Origin: Gemmatales bacterium | GTDB taxonomy: Bacteria; Planctomycetota; Planctomycetia; Gemmatales; HRBIN36 | NCBI GenBank assembly: GCA_025055835.1 | Contig: JANWWR010000074.1 | Coordinates: 1-56,303, forward strand | Length of the DNA: 56,303 nt | Direction of reading: 5' to 3' | Shown here: one piece after another, positions 27,535 to 35,467 of the stretch | Layout: the number at the start of each line of letters is the position of its first letter | Position numbering within the stretch: the stretch's first letter is position 1 | Position numbers and translations under genes: made by a program | Notes under the pieces: model-generated | Told to the model about the DNA's origin: nothing | Seen by the model: the letters and a program-made list of their open reading frames with translations, nothing else | Databases searched by the model: none

Positions 27535-28446
27535 ATGCCCAAGATGCCCCCGTTGCTTGACTTGCTCGACGTGCAAACCACCCGCTTCGACCCGGTCGAA
27601 GCCGAGATTACTTTCACCCTGCCGCTCGACGAACCGCTGGAAGGGGCGGAAATGCGAGGCAAGCTGCTTGGCCCCCGAAACGTGTACACCGAAACCGTCG
27701 AAATCGCCTATCCGCTCCGGCCGATCCCCGGCGAGGCGGGCCTGCTGCGGTCCCGGGTCATCATTCCCGAAGCAAGCTTGTGGGAGCCGCGAACGCCGTT
27801 TTCGTACCACGGCACGGTGGAACTCTGGCACAACGGGTCGCTGTTGGACCGGCGAACCGACATCACCCACGGACTGTACCAGGTGCTTTTGCGAAAGGAG
27901 AAGCTGACGCTCAACGGCCATCGCTTCGTGGTCCACGGTCTGGGAGCCGAACAGTTGCAAACCACCGAAGCCGTCCGCCTCCGGGAGAAGGGCATCAACC
28001 TGCTCTGGGTCCGCGCTGAAAGGGACAACGGGGAAATCTGGGAAGAAGCCGAACGACTCGGGTTCTTTGTGCTGGGCGAGCTGGAAGGCGATGACGACGA
28101 GGTGCTCTGGCAGGTCGAGGCCAATCATGCCCGACGAATTTCCAGCTTCGGCTGGGTTCTGCCGCAACACCTGGCCGCGCATCCGCAGCTCTGGCATAAC
28201 GCCATGTCGCTGCTGCACGGGCCAGGCCGACGCCATCTGATCGGCATCCGCGTCGAAGAGACGCCGCTGGGCGCGATCCCCGGTCACGTTGGCTTCGTGG
28301 TCTGCGAACGGCGGCATTTGGACGACTTGGCCGGGCACAAGCTGCCGCGCATCGTGCTGCTTCGCCGCCTCAGTCAGGTCGAGACGCGCTTCGAGTGGCC
28401 CGATCCGGAACGCATCCTCGGCTGGATCGCCAAGTCCCCCACCTAA
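27535..28446 (+). CDS. GH2-like protein lacking a recognisable catalytic motif (putative pseudoenzyme)
   Basis: A 303-residue protein. The region LWEPRTPFSYHGTVELWHNG resembles the immunoglobulin-like sandwich of glycoside hydrolase family 2 (beta-galactosidase/beta-mannosidase). KEKLTLNGHRFVVHGLG and LREKGINLLWVRAERDNGEIW with ERLGFFVLGEL resemble the start of the GH2 TIM barrel. The acid/base GNE motif and the nucleophile region are not present, and the protein ends where a barrel would still have most of its strands to come. It may be a non-catalytic remnant or a carbohydrate-sensing protein; no signal peptide is evident. The start ATG follows the palindrome at 27488-27519 and lacks a strong ribosome-binding site. 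It precedes the 34-bp repeat array. Confidence 0.5.
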   Translation: MPKMPPLLDLLDVQTTRFDPVEAEITFTLPLDEPLEGAEMRGKLLGPRNVYTETVEIAYPLRPIPGEAGLLRSRVIIPEASLWEPRTPFSYHGTVELWHNGSLLDRRTDITHGLYQVLLRKEKLTLNGHRFVVHGLGAEQLQTTEAVRLREKGINLLWVRAERDNGEIWEEAERLGFFVLGELEGDDDEVLWQVEANHARRISSFGWVLPQHLAAHPQLWHNAMSLLHGPGRRHLIGIRVEETPLGAIPGHVGFVVCERRHLDDLAGHKLPRIVLLRRLSQVETRFEWPDPERILGWIAKSPT

Positions 28447-28456
28447 CCCCCCATAA

Positions 28457-28626
28457 TAACCCGAAGCGTCAGCGAGGTTCCCTCACACAGTAACCCGAAG
28501 CGTCAGCGAGGGCGCCCCTGACGGAAACCCGAAGCGTCAGCGAGGGTGCCCCTGACGGTAACCCGAAGCGTCAGCGAGGGCGCCACTGACGGTAACCCGA
28601 AGCGTCAGCGAGGATGACTTTCATCG
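28457..28626 (+). repeat. Tandem array of five 34-bp palindromic units
   Basis: Units start at 28457, 28491, 28525, 28559 and 28593, an exact 34-base period. Each starts with A or T, then AACCCGAAGCGTCAGCGAGG. Units 2-4 also carry the right half CTGACGG, so CGTCAG pairs with CTGACG around GGGCGCCC or a variant. Units 1 and 5 diverge at their 3' ends. The core GCGTCAGC recalls the GTCA-loop family. There are no unique spacers, so it is not CRISPR. It fills most of the 245-base gap upstream of recO. Confidence 0.9.
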
Positions 28627-28691
28627 GCCCCCGACGGATCCCCGAGCGATTCTTTTCCTGGTGACCCGCTCACGCTTCCAGGAGCCTTGCC

Positions 28692-29462
28692 GTGTCCTCC
28701 GAGAAAGCCACCGCCCTGGTCCTTCGCACCACCGACTACAGCGAAACCAGCCGCATCGCCACGCTGTGGACGCGGGAATTCGGCAAGGTGCGTGCTTTGG
28801 CGAAAGGAGGCCGACGGCTGCGGAGCAATTTCGAATCTGCCCTTGACCTGCTGACCGTCGCCAGTATCGTCCTGCTCCGCAAATCGTCCGGGAGTCTCGA
28901 CCTGCTGGTGGAAGCGCGGGTCCTGGAGCGGTTTCCGCGGCTGGCCAGGGACTTGAAGGCCCTCTACGCCGCCTATTACCTGGCCGAGCTTCTGGGCGAT
29001 TGGACGCAGGAGAACGATCCGCACCCGCTGCTGTTCGACGAGGCGGTGGACGCCCTGCGGACGTTCGGCAGTCCGGACGTGCCGACGGCGACCCGGCTGC
29101 TGCGGTTCGAGACGGTGCTGCTTCGGGAACTCGGCTACGCTCCGCAGATGGAAATGTGTGCCGTCTGCCGAACACCGATCCCGTCCAGCCGTCGCGGAGA
29201 GACGACGGGTGAAAACCGGATGGCCTTCAGCCCCGCGGCCGGCGGATTGGTGTGCGGGGAATGTCAAAGCGGCCGGCGGGGTCTGATTCCGGTGACGCGC
29301 TCGGCGTGGGAAGCCCTGCGGCTCCTGGAAAGCGAGGACGCCTCGGAAGCCTGGAAAAGGATCGGGGAAGCGGAGCAGAAGGAGTTGCGGGGTCTGTTCA
29401 ACCAGTACATCTGCTACCTGCTCGGACGCCGTCCCCGCACCATGCGATACCTGGGGGAGTGA
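28692..29462 (+). CDS. recO: DNA repair protein RecO
   Basis: A 256-residue recombination mediator that helps load RecA on SSB-coated single-stranded DNA in the RecFOR pathway. The N-terminal OB-fold region begins SEKATALVLRTTDYSE, and the central helical domain carries a four-cysteine zinc site, C156/C159 (CAVC) and C188/C191 (CGEC), as in the zinc-binding subgroup of RecO. The start is GTG, with AGGAG seven bases upstream. The stop is four bases before the next gene, whose ribosome-binding site GGGGGAG lies inside the recO 3' end, suggesting translational coupling. It is the first gene of the plus-strand cluster that continues to proA and lies just after the 34-bp repeat array. Confidence 0.9.
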   Translation: MSSEKATALVLRTTDYSETSRIATLWTREFGKVRALAKGGRRLRSNFESALDLLTVASIVLLRKSSGSLDLLVEARVLERFPRLARDLKALYAAYYLAELLGDWTQENDPHPLLFDEAVDALRTFGSPDVPTATRLLRFETVLLRELGYAPQMEMCAVCRTPIPSSRRGETTGENRMAFSPAAGGLVCGECQSGRRGLIPVTRSAWEALRLLESEDASEAWKRIGEAEQKELRGLFNQYICYLLGRRPRTMRYLGE

Positions 29463-29465
29463 GTC

Positions 29466-30674
29466 GTGACTGCCACACGCACGCGGGAATCCAAGCGGAC
29501 CAGGAAGTCCATCCGGCTCACTGCCCGGCGTCTCTGGCCGACCGCCCTGGCCGTCCTGCTCGGAGTGACAACGGGCTGTCAGAGCTTCTCGGCCGGCGAC
29601 CTGTGGAAGGCGGAAACCTGGACCTACGAAAACCTCACCCGCCCCAACGTCAAACTGCCCGACCCGCCGCAGCAGGCCGTCTATCGGGCCGGTCACTGGG
29701 AGCAGGAAGGCCCGCTTCAGCCCGGCACGCTGGCCGGCGATCTCGCTTCCGCCAAGGTGCTCTTTGAGCGCGGCGATCACGGCGACGCCGAGAAGGTCTT
29801 CCGCTGGCTTGCCGCCCGGGCCAAGAAGGAGAAGAACCCGGACATCTACGAAGAGGCCCTGTTCTATCAGGCCGAGTGCCAGTTCGCTCAACGTCGCTAT
29901 CCCGCCGCCCGGGAAACCTACGAAACGCTGCTGAAGGAATTCCCCAGTTCCCGTTTCCGCGGCGAAGCGGTCCAGCGGCAGTTCGCCATCGCCGAATACT
30001 GGCTCGAAGACACGCGGGCCGAGATTCGGGAAAAGGAGAAGAACAAGGACGGCTGGTCGTTCAGCCTGCCGCGGCTGGTCAGCTTCGAGAAGGAGAAGCC
30101 AACCTTCGACACGGAAGGCCATGCCCAGAAGGTCTGCGAGGCGATCTACATCGAAGACCCGGCCGGTCCTCTCGCCCCCCAGGCGCTCTATCGAGCCGGT
30201 GGCATCAGCTTCTTCCGCGAACGCTACGAAGAGGCAGACACCTACTACAGCATGCTCGTGGATCAGTATCCGAAATCGCCGCTGGCCCCCGCCGCCCTGG
30301 AGCTGGCCATTCAGTCGAAGGTCAACCAGGTCCGCGGACCGGCCTACGACAGCCGCAAACTCATCGAGGCCCGGCAACTCGTGGACACCGCAATGCGGAG
30401 CTATCCCGAACTGGAACCCAAGCGGGAGCAATTGGAACGCACCCTGATTGCCATCAACGAACAACAGGCGGAGAAGGACTACAGCATCGCGGAGTTTTAT
30501 CGGCGGACCAACCATCCGGGCGCGGCTTACTTTTACTACGAGATCGTGCGTCGGCGTTATCCCGGCACGACCTGGGCGGCCAAGGCCACGGAACGCATGC
30601 ACGAACTGCGCTCCAAGGTCGAAGCCGAGGCCGCTGCCGCTTCCGAAAACAAGGAGACCGGCACAACCCGATGA
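29466..30674 (+). CDS. BamD-like TPR lipoprotein (outer-membrane assembly)
   Basis: A 402-residue exported lipoprotein. The signal segment ends LLGVTTGC, with the lipid-modified cysteine at about residue 38. TPR-type repeats follow (ASAKVLFERGDHGDAEKVFRW, ALFYQAECQFAQRRYPAARE and YRAGGISFFRERYEEADTYY), the pattern of BamD/YfiO/ComL proteins that help insert beta-barrels in the outer membrane. It is longer than E. coli BamD (about 245), with extra TPRs, as is common in planctomycetes. The start is GTG with GGGGGAG upstream. The ATG of the LptE-like gene overlaps the stop (ATGA), so the two are coupled. No BamA gene is in the window. BamD identity is inferred from fold and context. Confidence 0.75.
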   Translation: MTATRTRESKRTRKSIRLTARRLWPTALAVLLGVTTGCQSFSAGDLWKAETWTYENLTRPNVKLPDPPQQAVYRAGHWEQEGPLQPGTLAGDLASAKVLFERGDHGDAEKVFRWLAARAKKEKNPDIYEEALFYQAECQFAQRRYPAARETYETLLKEFPSSRFRGEAVQRQFAIAEYWLEDTRAEIREKEKNKDGWSFSLPRLVSFEKEKPTFDTEGHAQKVCEAIYIEDPAGPLAPQALYRAGGISFFRERYEEADTYYSMLVDQYPKSPLAPAALELAIQSKVNQVRGPAYDSRKLIEARQLVDTAMRSYPELEPKREQLERTLIAINEQQAEKDYSIAEFYRRTNHPGAAYFYYEIVRRRYPGTTWAAKATERMHELRSKVEAEAAAASENKETGTTR

Positions 30675-31315
30675 GGACGCTTGCTCGTGGTCCGGCGATG
30701 GTTCGCTGGCTGGGACTGATGGCGGCAGGCCTGGTGCCCTGGATCCTGGGGGCCTGCACCGCGTTCGACGATTTCACCGTCCTGGGCTACAAGACCGCTC
30801 CGCAGTTCGACCGCTCCATCCGCACCGTCCGCGTGCCCATCGCCGAGAACAAGACCTTTCTCCGCGGTCTGGAGTTTGAGCTGACCGAAGCCCTGGTCAA
30901 GCAGATCGAACGCCGAACCCCGTGGAAAGTCGTGCAGGACGAGGCCGACGCCGAACTGCGCGTAACCATCCTCGGCATGCCCAAGCGGGTCATTCTGCCC
31001 AATCCGCTCAACGAAGTGCGTCAGGCGGAACTGACGATGAGCGTCGAGGTGGCCTGGTACGATCTGCGGACCGATCCGCAGCTTCCACCGCGTCGCGGGC
31101 CGCAGGTCCCTCCGCCTCCGCCGCCGCCGTTGACCAACGCCTCCGATCCGCTCGCCCCGCTGCCGCCCCCAGGCCCGCCGCCCTTTGCTCCGATTCTCGT
31201 GCAACGCACCGTCACCTTCATTCCCGAACTCGGCGAATCCTACGCCACCGCCCGTCAAAAGCTCGTCAACGACATGGCCGAGCAGATCGTCTCTTTGCTG
31301 GAAATCCCGTGGTGA
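30671..31315 (+). CDS. LptE-like outer-membrane lipoprotein
   Basis: A 214-residue lipoprotein with lipobox ILGAC (cysteine near residue 29). The mature part fits the LptE fold that forms the plug of the LptD lipopolysaccharide translocon: GYKTAPQFDRSIRTVRVPI then NKTFLRGLEFELTEALVKQIE, the typical pair of a strand and a long helix, and a C-terminal LVNDMAEQIVSLLE helix. A proline-rich stretch (about 142-178, including eight prolines in a row) interrupts the fold and is unusual. The ATG overlaps the stop of the BamD-like gene. Co-occurrence of BamD-like and LptE-like genes indicates an LPS-bearing outer membrane. No LptD is visible. Confidence 0.75.
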   Translation: MRTLARGPAMVRWLGLMAAGLVPWILGACTAFDDFTVLGYKTAPQFDRSIRTVRVPIAENKTFLRGLEFELTEALVKQIERRTPWKVVQDEADAELRVTILGMPKRVILPNPLNEVRQAELTMSVEVAWYDLRTDPQLPPRRGPQVPPPPPPPLTNASDPLAPLPPPGPPPFAPILVQRTVTFIPELGESYATARQKLVNDMAEQIVSLLEIPW

Positions 31316-31364
31316 TTGCCCCGCGGCCGTTTCCCCGGCCTCGATGCCCGCTTAGATTACCGGC

Positions 31365-32252
31365 ATGAACGAGCATCTCTGGCAGCTTCCCGACCGCACC
31401 GTGCGCATCGGTCTGCGTCCCCTGATCATGGGCATCGTCAATGTCACGCCGGACAGCTTCTCCGACGGCGGGCAGTGGCTCGATCCCGACCGGGCCGTCG
31501 CTCACGGTCTCGACCTGGTGGAGCAGGGGGCCGACCTGCTCGACATCGGCGGCGAATCCACCCGTCCGGGGGCTGATCCCGTGCCGCTCGAGGAAGAACT
31601 GCGCCGCGTCCTGCCGGTGATCGAGCGGCTCGCCAAGGCCGTCACCGTGCCGATCTCGATCGACACCTACAAAGCGGAAACGGCCCGCCAGGCCCTGGCG
31701 GCGGGAGCGTCCATCATCAACGACGTCACCGCCCTGACCGGCGACCCGGCCATGCTCGAAGTGGCCGCCCAGTCCCAGGCGGCACTCCTCCTCATGCACA
31801 TGCAGGGCACGCCGAAGACGATGCAGATCAATCCGCAATACACGGACGTGGTCGGGGAGGTGTACGGGTATCTTGAAGAGAGGTTGGCAGTCCTGGCCCG
31901 GCATGGTATAGGTCCGCAGCGTGTCGCGGTTGATCCGGGGATCGGATTCGGCAAGCGGCTGGACCACAATCTCGACCTGCTGGCCCACGTCGAGCGGTTT
32001 CAAAAGCTGGGCCGACCCGTTTGCCTCGGGGTGTCGCGCAAGGGGTTCATCAACCGCGTGTTGGGCCGACCGGGCTGGGTGGAAACCGGCAACGCAGGGA
32101 CCCTCGGCGTCCTGCTGTACGCCATGAGCCGGCAGGCGGTGCAGATCGCTCGGGTTCACGACGTCGCCGCCGCCCACGCCGCCATCACCCTCTTTGCCGC
32201 CCTGGCCGAACGGGGGAGCTGCCATGCCGGAACGCCTGATTCATCTGTATGA
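31365..32252 (+). CDS. folP: Dihydropteroate synthase
   Basis: A 295-residue cytoplasmic enzyme that joins p-aminobenzoate to dihydropterin pyrophosphate in folate synthesis. It has the two DHPS signatures, PLIMGIVNVTPDSFSDGG (about 22-39) and LLDIGGESTRPGA (about 59-71), plus the later DPGIGFGKRLDHN and GVSRKGFI. The length is normal. The ATG at 31365 is the first in frame. Its 3' end overlaps the cdaA start by 29 bases, which suggests coupling of folP with cdaA and the downstream regulator. The identification is secure. Confidence 0.96.
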   Translation: MNEHLWQLPDRTVRIGLRPLIMGIVNVTPDSFSDGGQWLDPDRAVAHGLDLVEQGADLLDIGGESTRPGADPVPLEEELRRVLPVIERLAKAVTVPISIDTYKAETARQALAAGASIINDVTALTGDPAMLEVAAQSQAALLLMHMQGTPKTMQINPQYTDVVGEVYGYLEERLAVLARHGIGPQRVAVDPGIGFGKRLDHNLDLLAHVERFQKLGRPVCLGVSRKGFINRVLGRPGWVETGNAGTLGVLLYAMSRQAVQIARVHDVAAAHAAITLFAALAERGSCHAGTPDSSV

Positions 32253-33015
32253 GTCGGTCGGCTTCCGCGACCTGATCGAAGTCGGCATCCTGGCGGTGTT
32301 CATCTATCTGGTGCTGCGGCTGATCGGAGCGGCCCGCGGGGCGGGCATCGTTCGCGGTTTGGGCATCGTTGTCGTCGGCGTGTTCCTGCTGGCCCAGGTC
32401 GTCATCGCCAGTCTGGACCTGACGGAACTCAGCAAGATTCTCGACTACGTCCTGAGCACCGCGCTGGTCGGCCTGATCGTGATCTTCCAGCCGGAATTGC
32501 GGCGCGGTCTGCTGGTGCTGGGCCGCTATCCCGTGCTGCGGGCGTTCAATCCGACTCAAGGGCCCCTGGCCGACAAACTCGCCGATGCCGCCGAGGCGTT
32601 GTCCCGCGAATACACCGGGGCCTTGATCGCCATCCAACGGAGCATGAGCCTGGCGGCCTACATCAACAGCGGAGAGCGGCTCGACGCCGAGGTCACGGTG
32701 GACCTGCTGCGGACCATCTTCCACAAGGCCAGTCCCCTGCACGACGGCGCGGTCATCATCGCCGACGGCCGATTGGCTGCCGCCGCCTGTCAACTGCCGC
32801 TCGGCGAAGCGCCGGAAGGCGCGGCCCAGTACGGCATGCGTCATCGGGCCGCCCTCGGACTCAGTGAAGAAACCGATGCCGTGGTTCTGGTGGTCAGCGA
32901 GGAAACCGGACGCATCTCGCTGGCCATCGGCGGACGCCTGGAGCCAGTGGCGCGGGAAAACCTGTCCCGTCGTCTCGCGGCCGAACTCCAGGGGTCGCTT
33001 CGCCTGGCCGCGTGA
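32224..33015 (+). CDS. cdaA: Diadenylate cyclase CdaA
   Basis: A 263-residue membrane enzyme that makes cyclic di-AMP from two ATP. Three membrane helices lie in the first 90 residues (including VGILAVFIYLVLRLIG and GIVVVGVFLLAQVVIASL). The DAC domain has the essential DGA (174-176) and RHR (206-208) motifs in LHDGAVIIADGRL and YGMRHRAALGL. The ATG at 32224 has GGGGGAG upstream. It is followed by a YbbR/CdaR gene, the usual partner. Cyclic di-AMP controls potassium transport and wall homeostasis in Firmicutes; its role in planctomycetes is less clear. glmM, the usual third member, is not in the window. Confidence 0.95.
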   Translation: MPERLIHLYESVGFRDLIEVGILAVFIYLVLRLIGAARGAGIVRGLGIVVVGVFLLAQVVIASLDLTELSKILDYVLSTALVGLIVIFQPELRRGLLVLGRYPVLRAFNPTQGPLADKLADAAEALSREYTGALIAIQRSMSLAAYINSGERLDAEVTVDLLRTIFHKASPLHDGAVIIADGRLAAAACQLPLGEAPEGAAQYGMRHRAALGLSEETDAVVLVVSEETGRISLAIGGRLEPVARENLSRRLAAELQGSLRLAA

Positions 33016-33043
33016 TCCAACGACGCAAGGAGGTGGCGGTTCC

Positions 33044-34045
33044 ATGACCGACCGCGTGATGACGCCGCTGATCGCCGTGGGCCTGGCGTTCCTGGTCTGG
33101 ATGTACACCCGCAGCCGCGACCTGGAGATCATCGACAACGTGGAAATCCCGGTCGAAGTTTCGGTGGCTCCGGCCCAGGCCGATCTGTTCGATCTGGAGG
33201 TGCAGGGGCCGACCTTGGTGCCTGTCTCTTTCACCGGCCTGCCCTCGCGGATGCGGGAACTGCGGCAGATGCTTCAGCGCGGCGACCTGCGGCTGACCCG
33301 GACGATCACCGTGCCGGAAGAGCACCTGGCCGATCCGCGTTTCACGGAAGCCATCCGTCTCGACCCGGCCTCGCTCAATCTGCCACCCGGCGTCCGCGGC
33401 GTCATTCCCGAAAACCGCGGACGAATTACGGTCACGCTTCGCCGTCTCATCGAGAAACGTCTTCCCGTCCGGCTGGAGACGACGGCGGGAGACCGGCTGG
33501 AGAACGTCATCCTCGAACCCGGCGAAGTGCTCGTCAAAGGCCCCAAGGAAGTGTTGCAGAATGCGGAGTACATCCCGACGCAACTCTACACCCCGGCGGC
33601 CCGGCCCAGCGGCACCGAGCCGGTCGTCCAGGATACGCCGACCATCCTGCCCCTGGCTCGGGAACTTTCCGGACGACCGATCCGCACCACGCCGGGCGAA
33701 GTCGCCTTGCGGTACACGCTGCGTCCCAAGCAACGGATTTATGAAATCGCCAACGTGCCGGTCGGTTTCCTGTGCCCGGCCAATTTCCGCTACCGGGCCG
33801 AGTTCACCAGCGACCGCGAAGGCCGGGTGACGCTCCGCGTCCAGGGACCGGCCGGCCAGGAGCGGCCCGGCGTCGTCGCCTTCGTGGACCTGACCCGCCG
33901 CGATTTCGGCCCGGGACTGCACGCCGAGGAGCCGATCCAGGTACAATTACCCCCGGGTTTTCAACTGGCCCAGGAGACGCCGCGCCTCGCGGCCTTCCGC
34001 CTGGTCGCCGTCGAACCGGCCAACCGCGCCGCCGACCAGCCGTGA
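33044..34045 (+). CDS. cdaR: YbbR/CdaR-family regulator of CdaA
   Basis: A 333-residue single-pass protein. The N-terminus has a membrane segment (TPLIAVGLAFLVWMYTRS), and the extracytoplasmic part consists of repeated YbbR-type beta domains (VEIPVEVSVAPAQADLFD and a second unit near KRLPVRLETTAG). CdaR proteins bind and modulate CdaA from outside the membrane. The ATG at 33044 follows a near-perfect AAGGAGG. It starts 28 bases after cdaA. The gene name rests on domain and neighbour, as YbbR proteins lack a catalytic motif. Confidence 0.86.
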   Translation: MTDRVMTPLIAVGLAFLVWMYTRSRDLEIIDNVEIPVEVSVAPAQADLFDLEVQGPTLVPVSFTGLPSRMRELRQMLQRGDLRLTRTITVPEEHLADPRFTEAIRLDPASLNLPPGVRGVIPENRGRITVTLRRLIEKRLPVRLETTAGDRLENVILEPGEVLVKGPKEVLQNAEYIPTQLYTPAARPSGTEPVVQDTPTILPLARELSGRPIRTTPGEVALRYTLRPKQRIYEIANVPVGFLCPANFRYRAEFTSDREGRVTLRVQGPAGQERPGVVAFVDLTRRDFGPGLHAEEPIQVQLPPGFQLAQETPRLAAFRLVAVEPANRAADQP

Positions 34046-34073
34046 CCGGGCCAGTCCCGGACGATCCGTGGTC

Positions 34074-35330
34074 ATGGACCTGCACGCTTACTGCCAAGAG
34101 ATTGCCCGCCGCGCCAAAGAGGCGTCCCGCCGTCTGGCCGCCGCTTCCGGGGCCGTCAGGAACCGCTGGCTGGAACTGGCCCTGGCCCAACTGCGGCAGC
34201 AAAGCCAGCAGATTCTCGCCGCGAACCAGCGGGATCTGGAGCAAGCCGGTCAGTTTGGTCTGACCCCGGCCCAGATCGACCGATTGCGGCTGACGCCGTC
34301 CCGATGGGACGGCATCCTGGAAGGACTGCGGCAGGTGCGGGCCTTGCCGGACCCGGTCGGCCAGGTCATCGAAGGGCACGTTCGGCCCAACGGTCTGGAA
34401 ATCCGCAAGGTCCGGGTGCCGCTCGGCGTGCTGCTGTTCATCTACGAGTCCCGGCCGAACGTCACCGCCGACGCCGCCGCATTGGCCATCAAAAGCGGCA
34501 ACGCCATCATCCTTCGCGGAGGCAAGGAGGCGGCGGCTTCCAACCAGGCCATCGTCGAGGCCCTGCGAACCGCCTTGGCTCAGGCCGGCCTTCCCGAAGA
34601 CGCCCTGCAACTGGTGGCCACGCCGGATCGGGCCGCCGTCGGCGAACTCCTCAAACTGAATCAGTTCATCGACCTGGTCATTCCGCGCGGCGGCGAGTCA
34701 CTGATCCGCACCGTGGCCGCCCAGGCGACCATGCCGGTTCTCAAACACTATCTGGGCAATTGTCACGTCTATGTCGATCGGGCTGCCGATCTCGACATGG
34801 CCCTGAAAATTCTGCTCAACGCGAAATGCCAGCGGCCCGGCGTGTGCAACGCCGCGGAAAGCCTCCTGGTCCATGCCGACGTCGCCGAGACGTTCCTGCG
34901 AAAAGCCGAAGGGCCGCTGCGTCAACACGGCGTCGAGATCCGCGGTTGTCCCCGCACTTGCGACCGGATCGCCTGGGCAAAGCCAGCCACGGACGCCGAT
35001 TTTGCCGCCGAGTTTCTCGACCTGATCCTCTCCGTCAAAGTCGTGGCCGATCTCGACGAGGCCATCGCCCACATCAACCGCTACGGCTCCGGCCACACGG
35101 ACGCGATCGTGACCCGTGACCTCAGCGCCGCCCGCCGTTTTACCGCCGAGGTGGACTCCGCCGCCGTCATGGTCAACGCCAGCACCCGCTTCCACGACGG
35201 TTTTGAATTCGGCCTCGGGGCCGAGATCGGCATCAGCACCGACAAGTTTCACGCCCGCGGTCCCTGCGGTCTGCTAGAATTGACCACGTACAAGTATGTC
35301 GTTTATGGCGACGGGCAGATTCGGACGTGA
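34074..35330 (+). CDS. proA: Gamma-glutamyl phosphate reductase
   Basis: A 418-residue enzyme that reduces gamma-glutamyl phosphate to the semialdehyde in proline synthesis, using NADPH. The catalytic cysteine is C258 in CQRPGVCNAAESLLV. Other ProA features are LLFIYESRPNVTADAA, IILRGGKEAAASN, FIDLVIPRGGESL and the C-terminal FHARGPCGLLELTTYKY. The length is normal. The GTG six bases upstream is an alternative start; the ATG was chosen on family alignment. It is the last gene of the plus-strand cluster from recO. proB is not in the window. Confidence 0.96.
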   Translation: MDLHAYCQEIARRAKEASRRLAAASGAVRNRWLELALAQLRQQSQQILAANQRDLEQAGQFGLTPAQIDRLRLTPSRWDGILEGLRQVRALPDPVGQVIEGHVRPNGLEIRKVRVPLGVLLFIYESRPNVTADAAALAIKSGNAIILRGGKEAAASNQAIVEALRTALAQAGLPEDALQLVATPDRAAVGELLKLNQFIDLVIPRGGESLIRTVAAQATMPVLKHYLGNCHVYVDRAADLDMALKILLNAKCQRPGVCNAAESLLVHADVAETFLRKAEGPLRQHGVEIRGCPRTCDRIAWAKPATDADFAAEFLDLILSVKVVADLDEAIAHINRYGSGHTDAIVTRDLSAARRFTAEVDSAAVMVNASTRFHDGFEFGLGAEIGISTDKFHARGPCGLLELTTYKYVVYGDGQIRT

Positions 35331-35351
35331 GCGATTTTCAGCGTCGAGGTC

Positions 35352-35380
35352 TTGGCAACGGGTCGGACCGACGTTGTAAT
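35352..35380 (+). promoter_or_regulatory. Candidate sigma70-type promoter for the HEAT-like gene
   Basis: TTGGCA (35352-35357) matches the -35 consensus at five of six positions. After exactly 17 bases, TGTAAT (35375-35380) matches the -10 at five of six. It lies in the 137-base gap after proA, about 88 bases upstream of the next start. A nearly palindromic CTGGGATTCCCAG (35438-35450) lies between promoter and gene. Confidence 0.6.
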
Positions 35381-35467
35381 GCGCTGGTAACAGAACCGGC
35401 GGCTCGCTGATCGGCCGAGATCGCCTCGAACGGACACCTGGGATTCCCAGCACCCGGCGACGGACGC

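Noticed and set aside
28457-28626. CRISPR array
   Set aside because: Whole 34-base units repeat with no unique spacers, and no cas gene is present.
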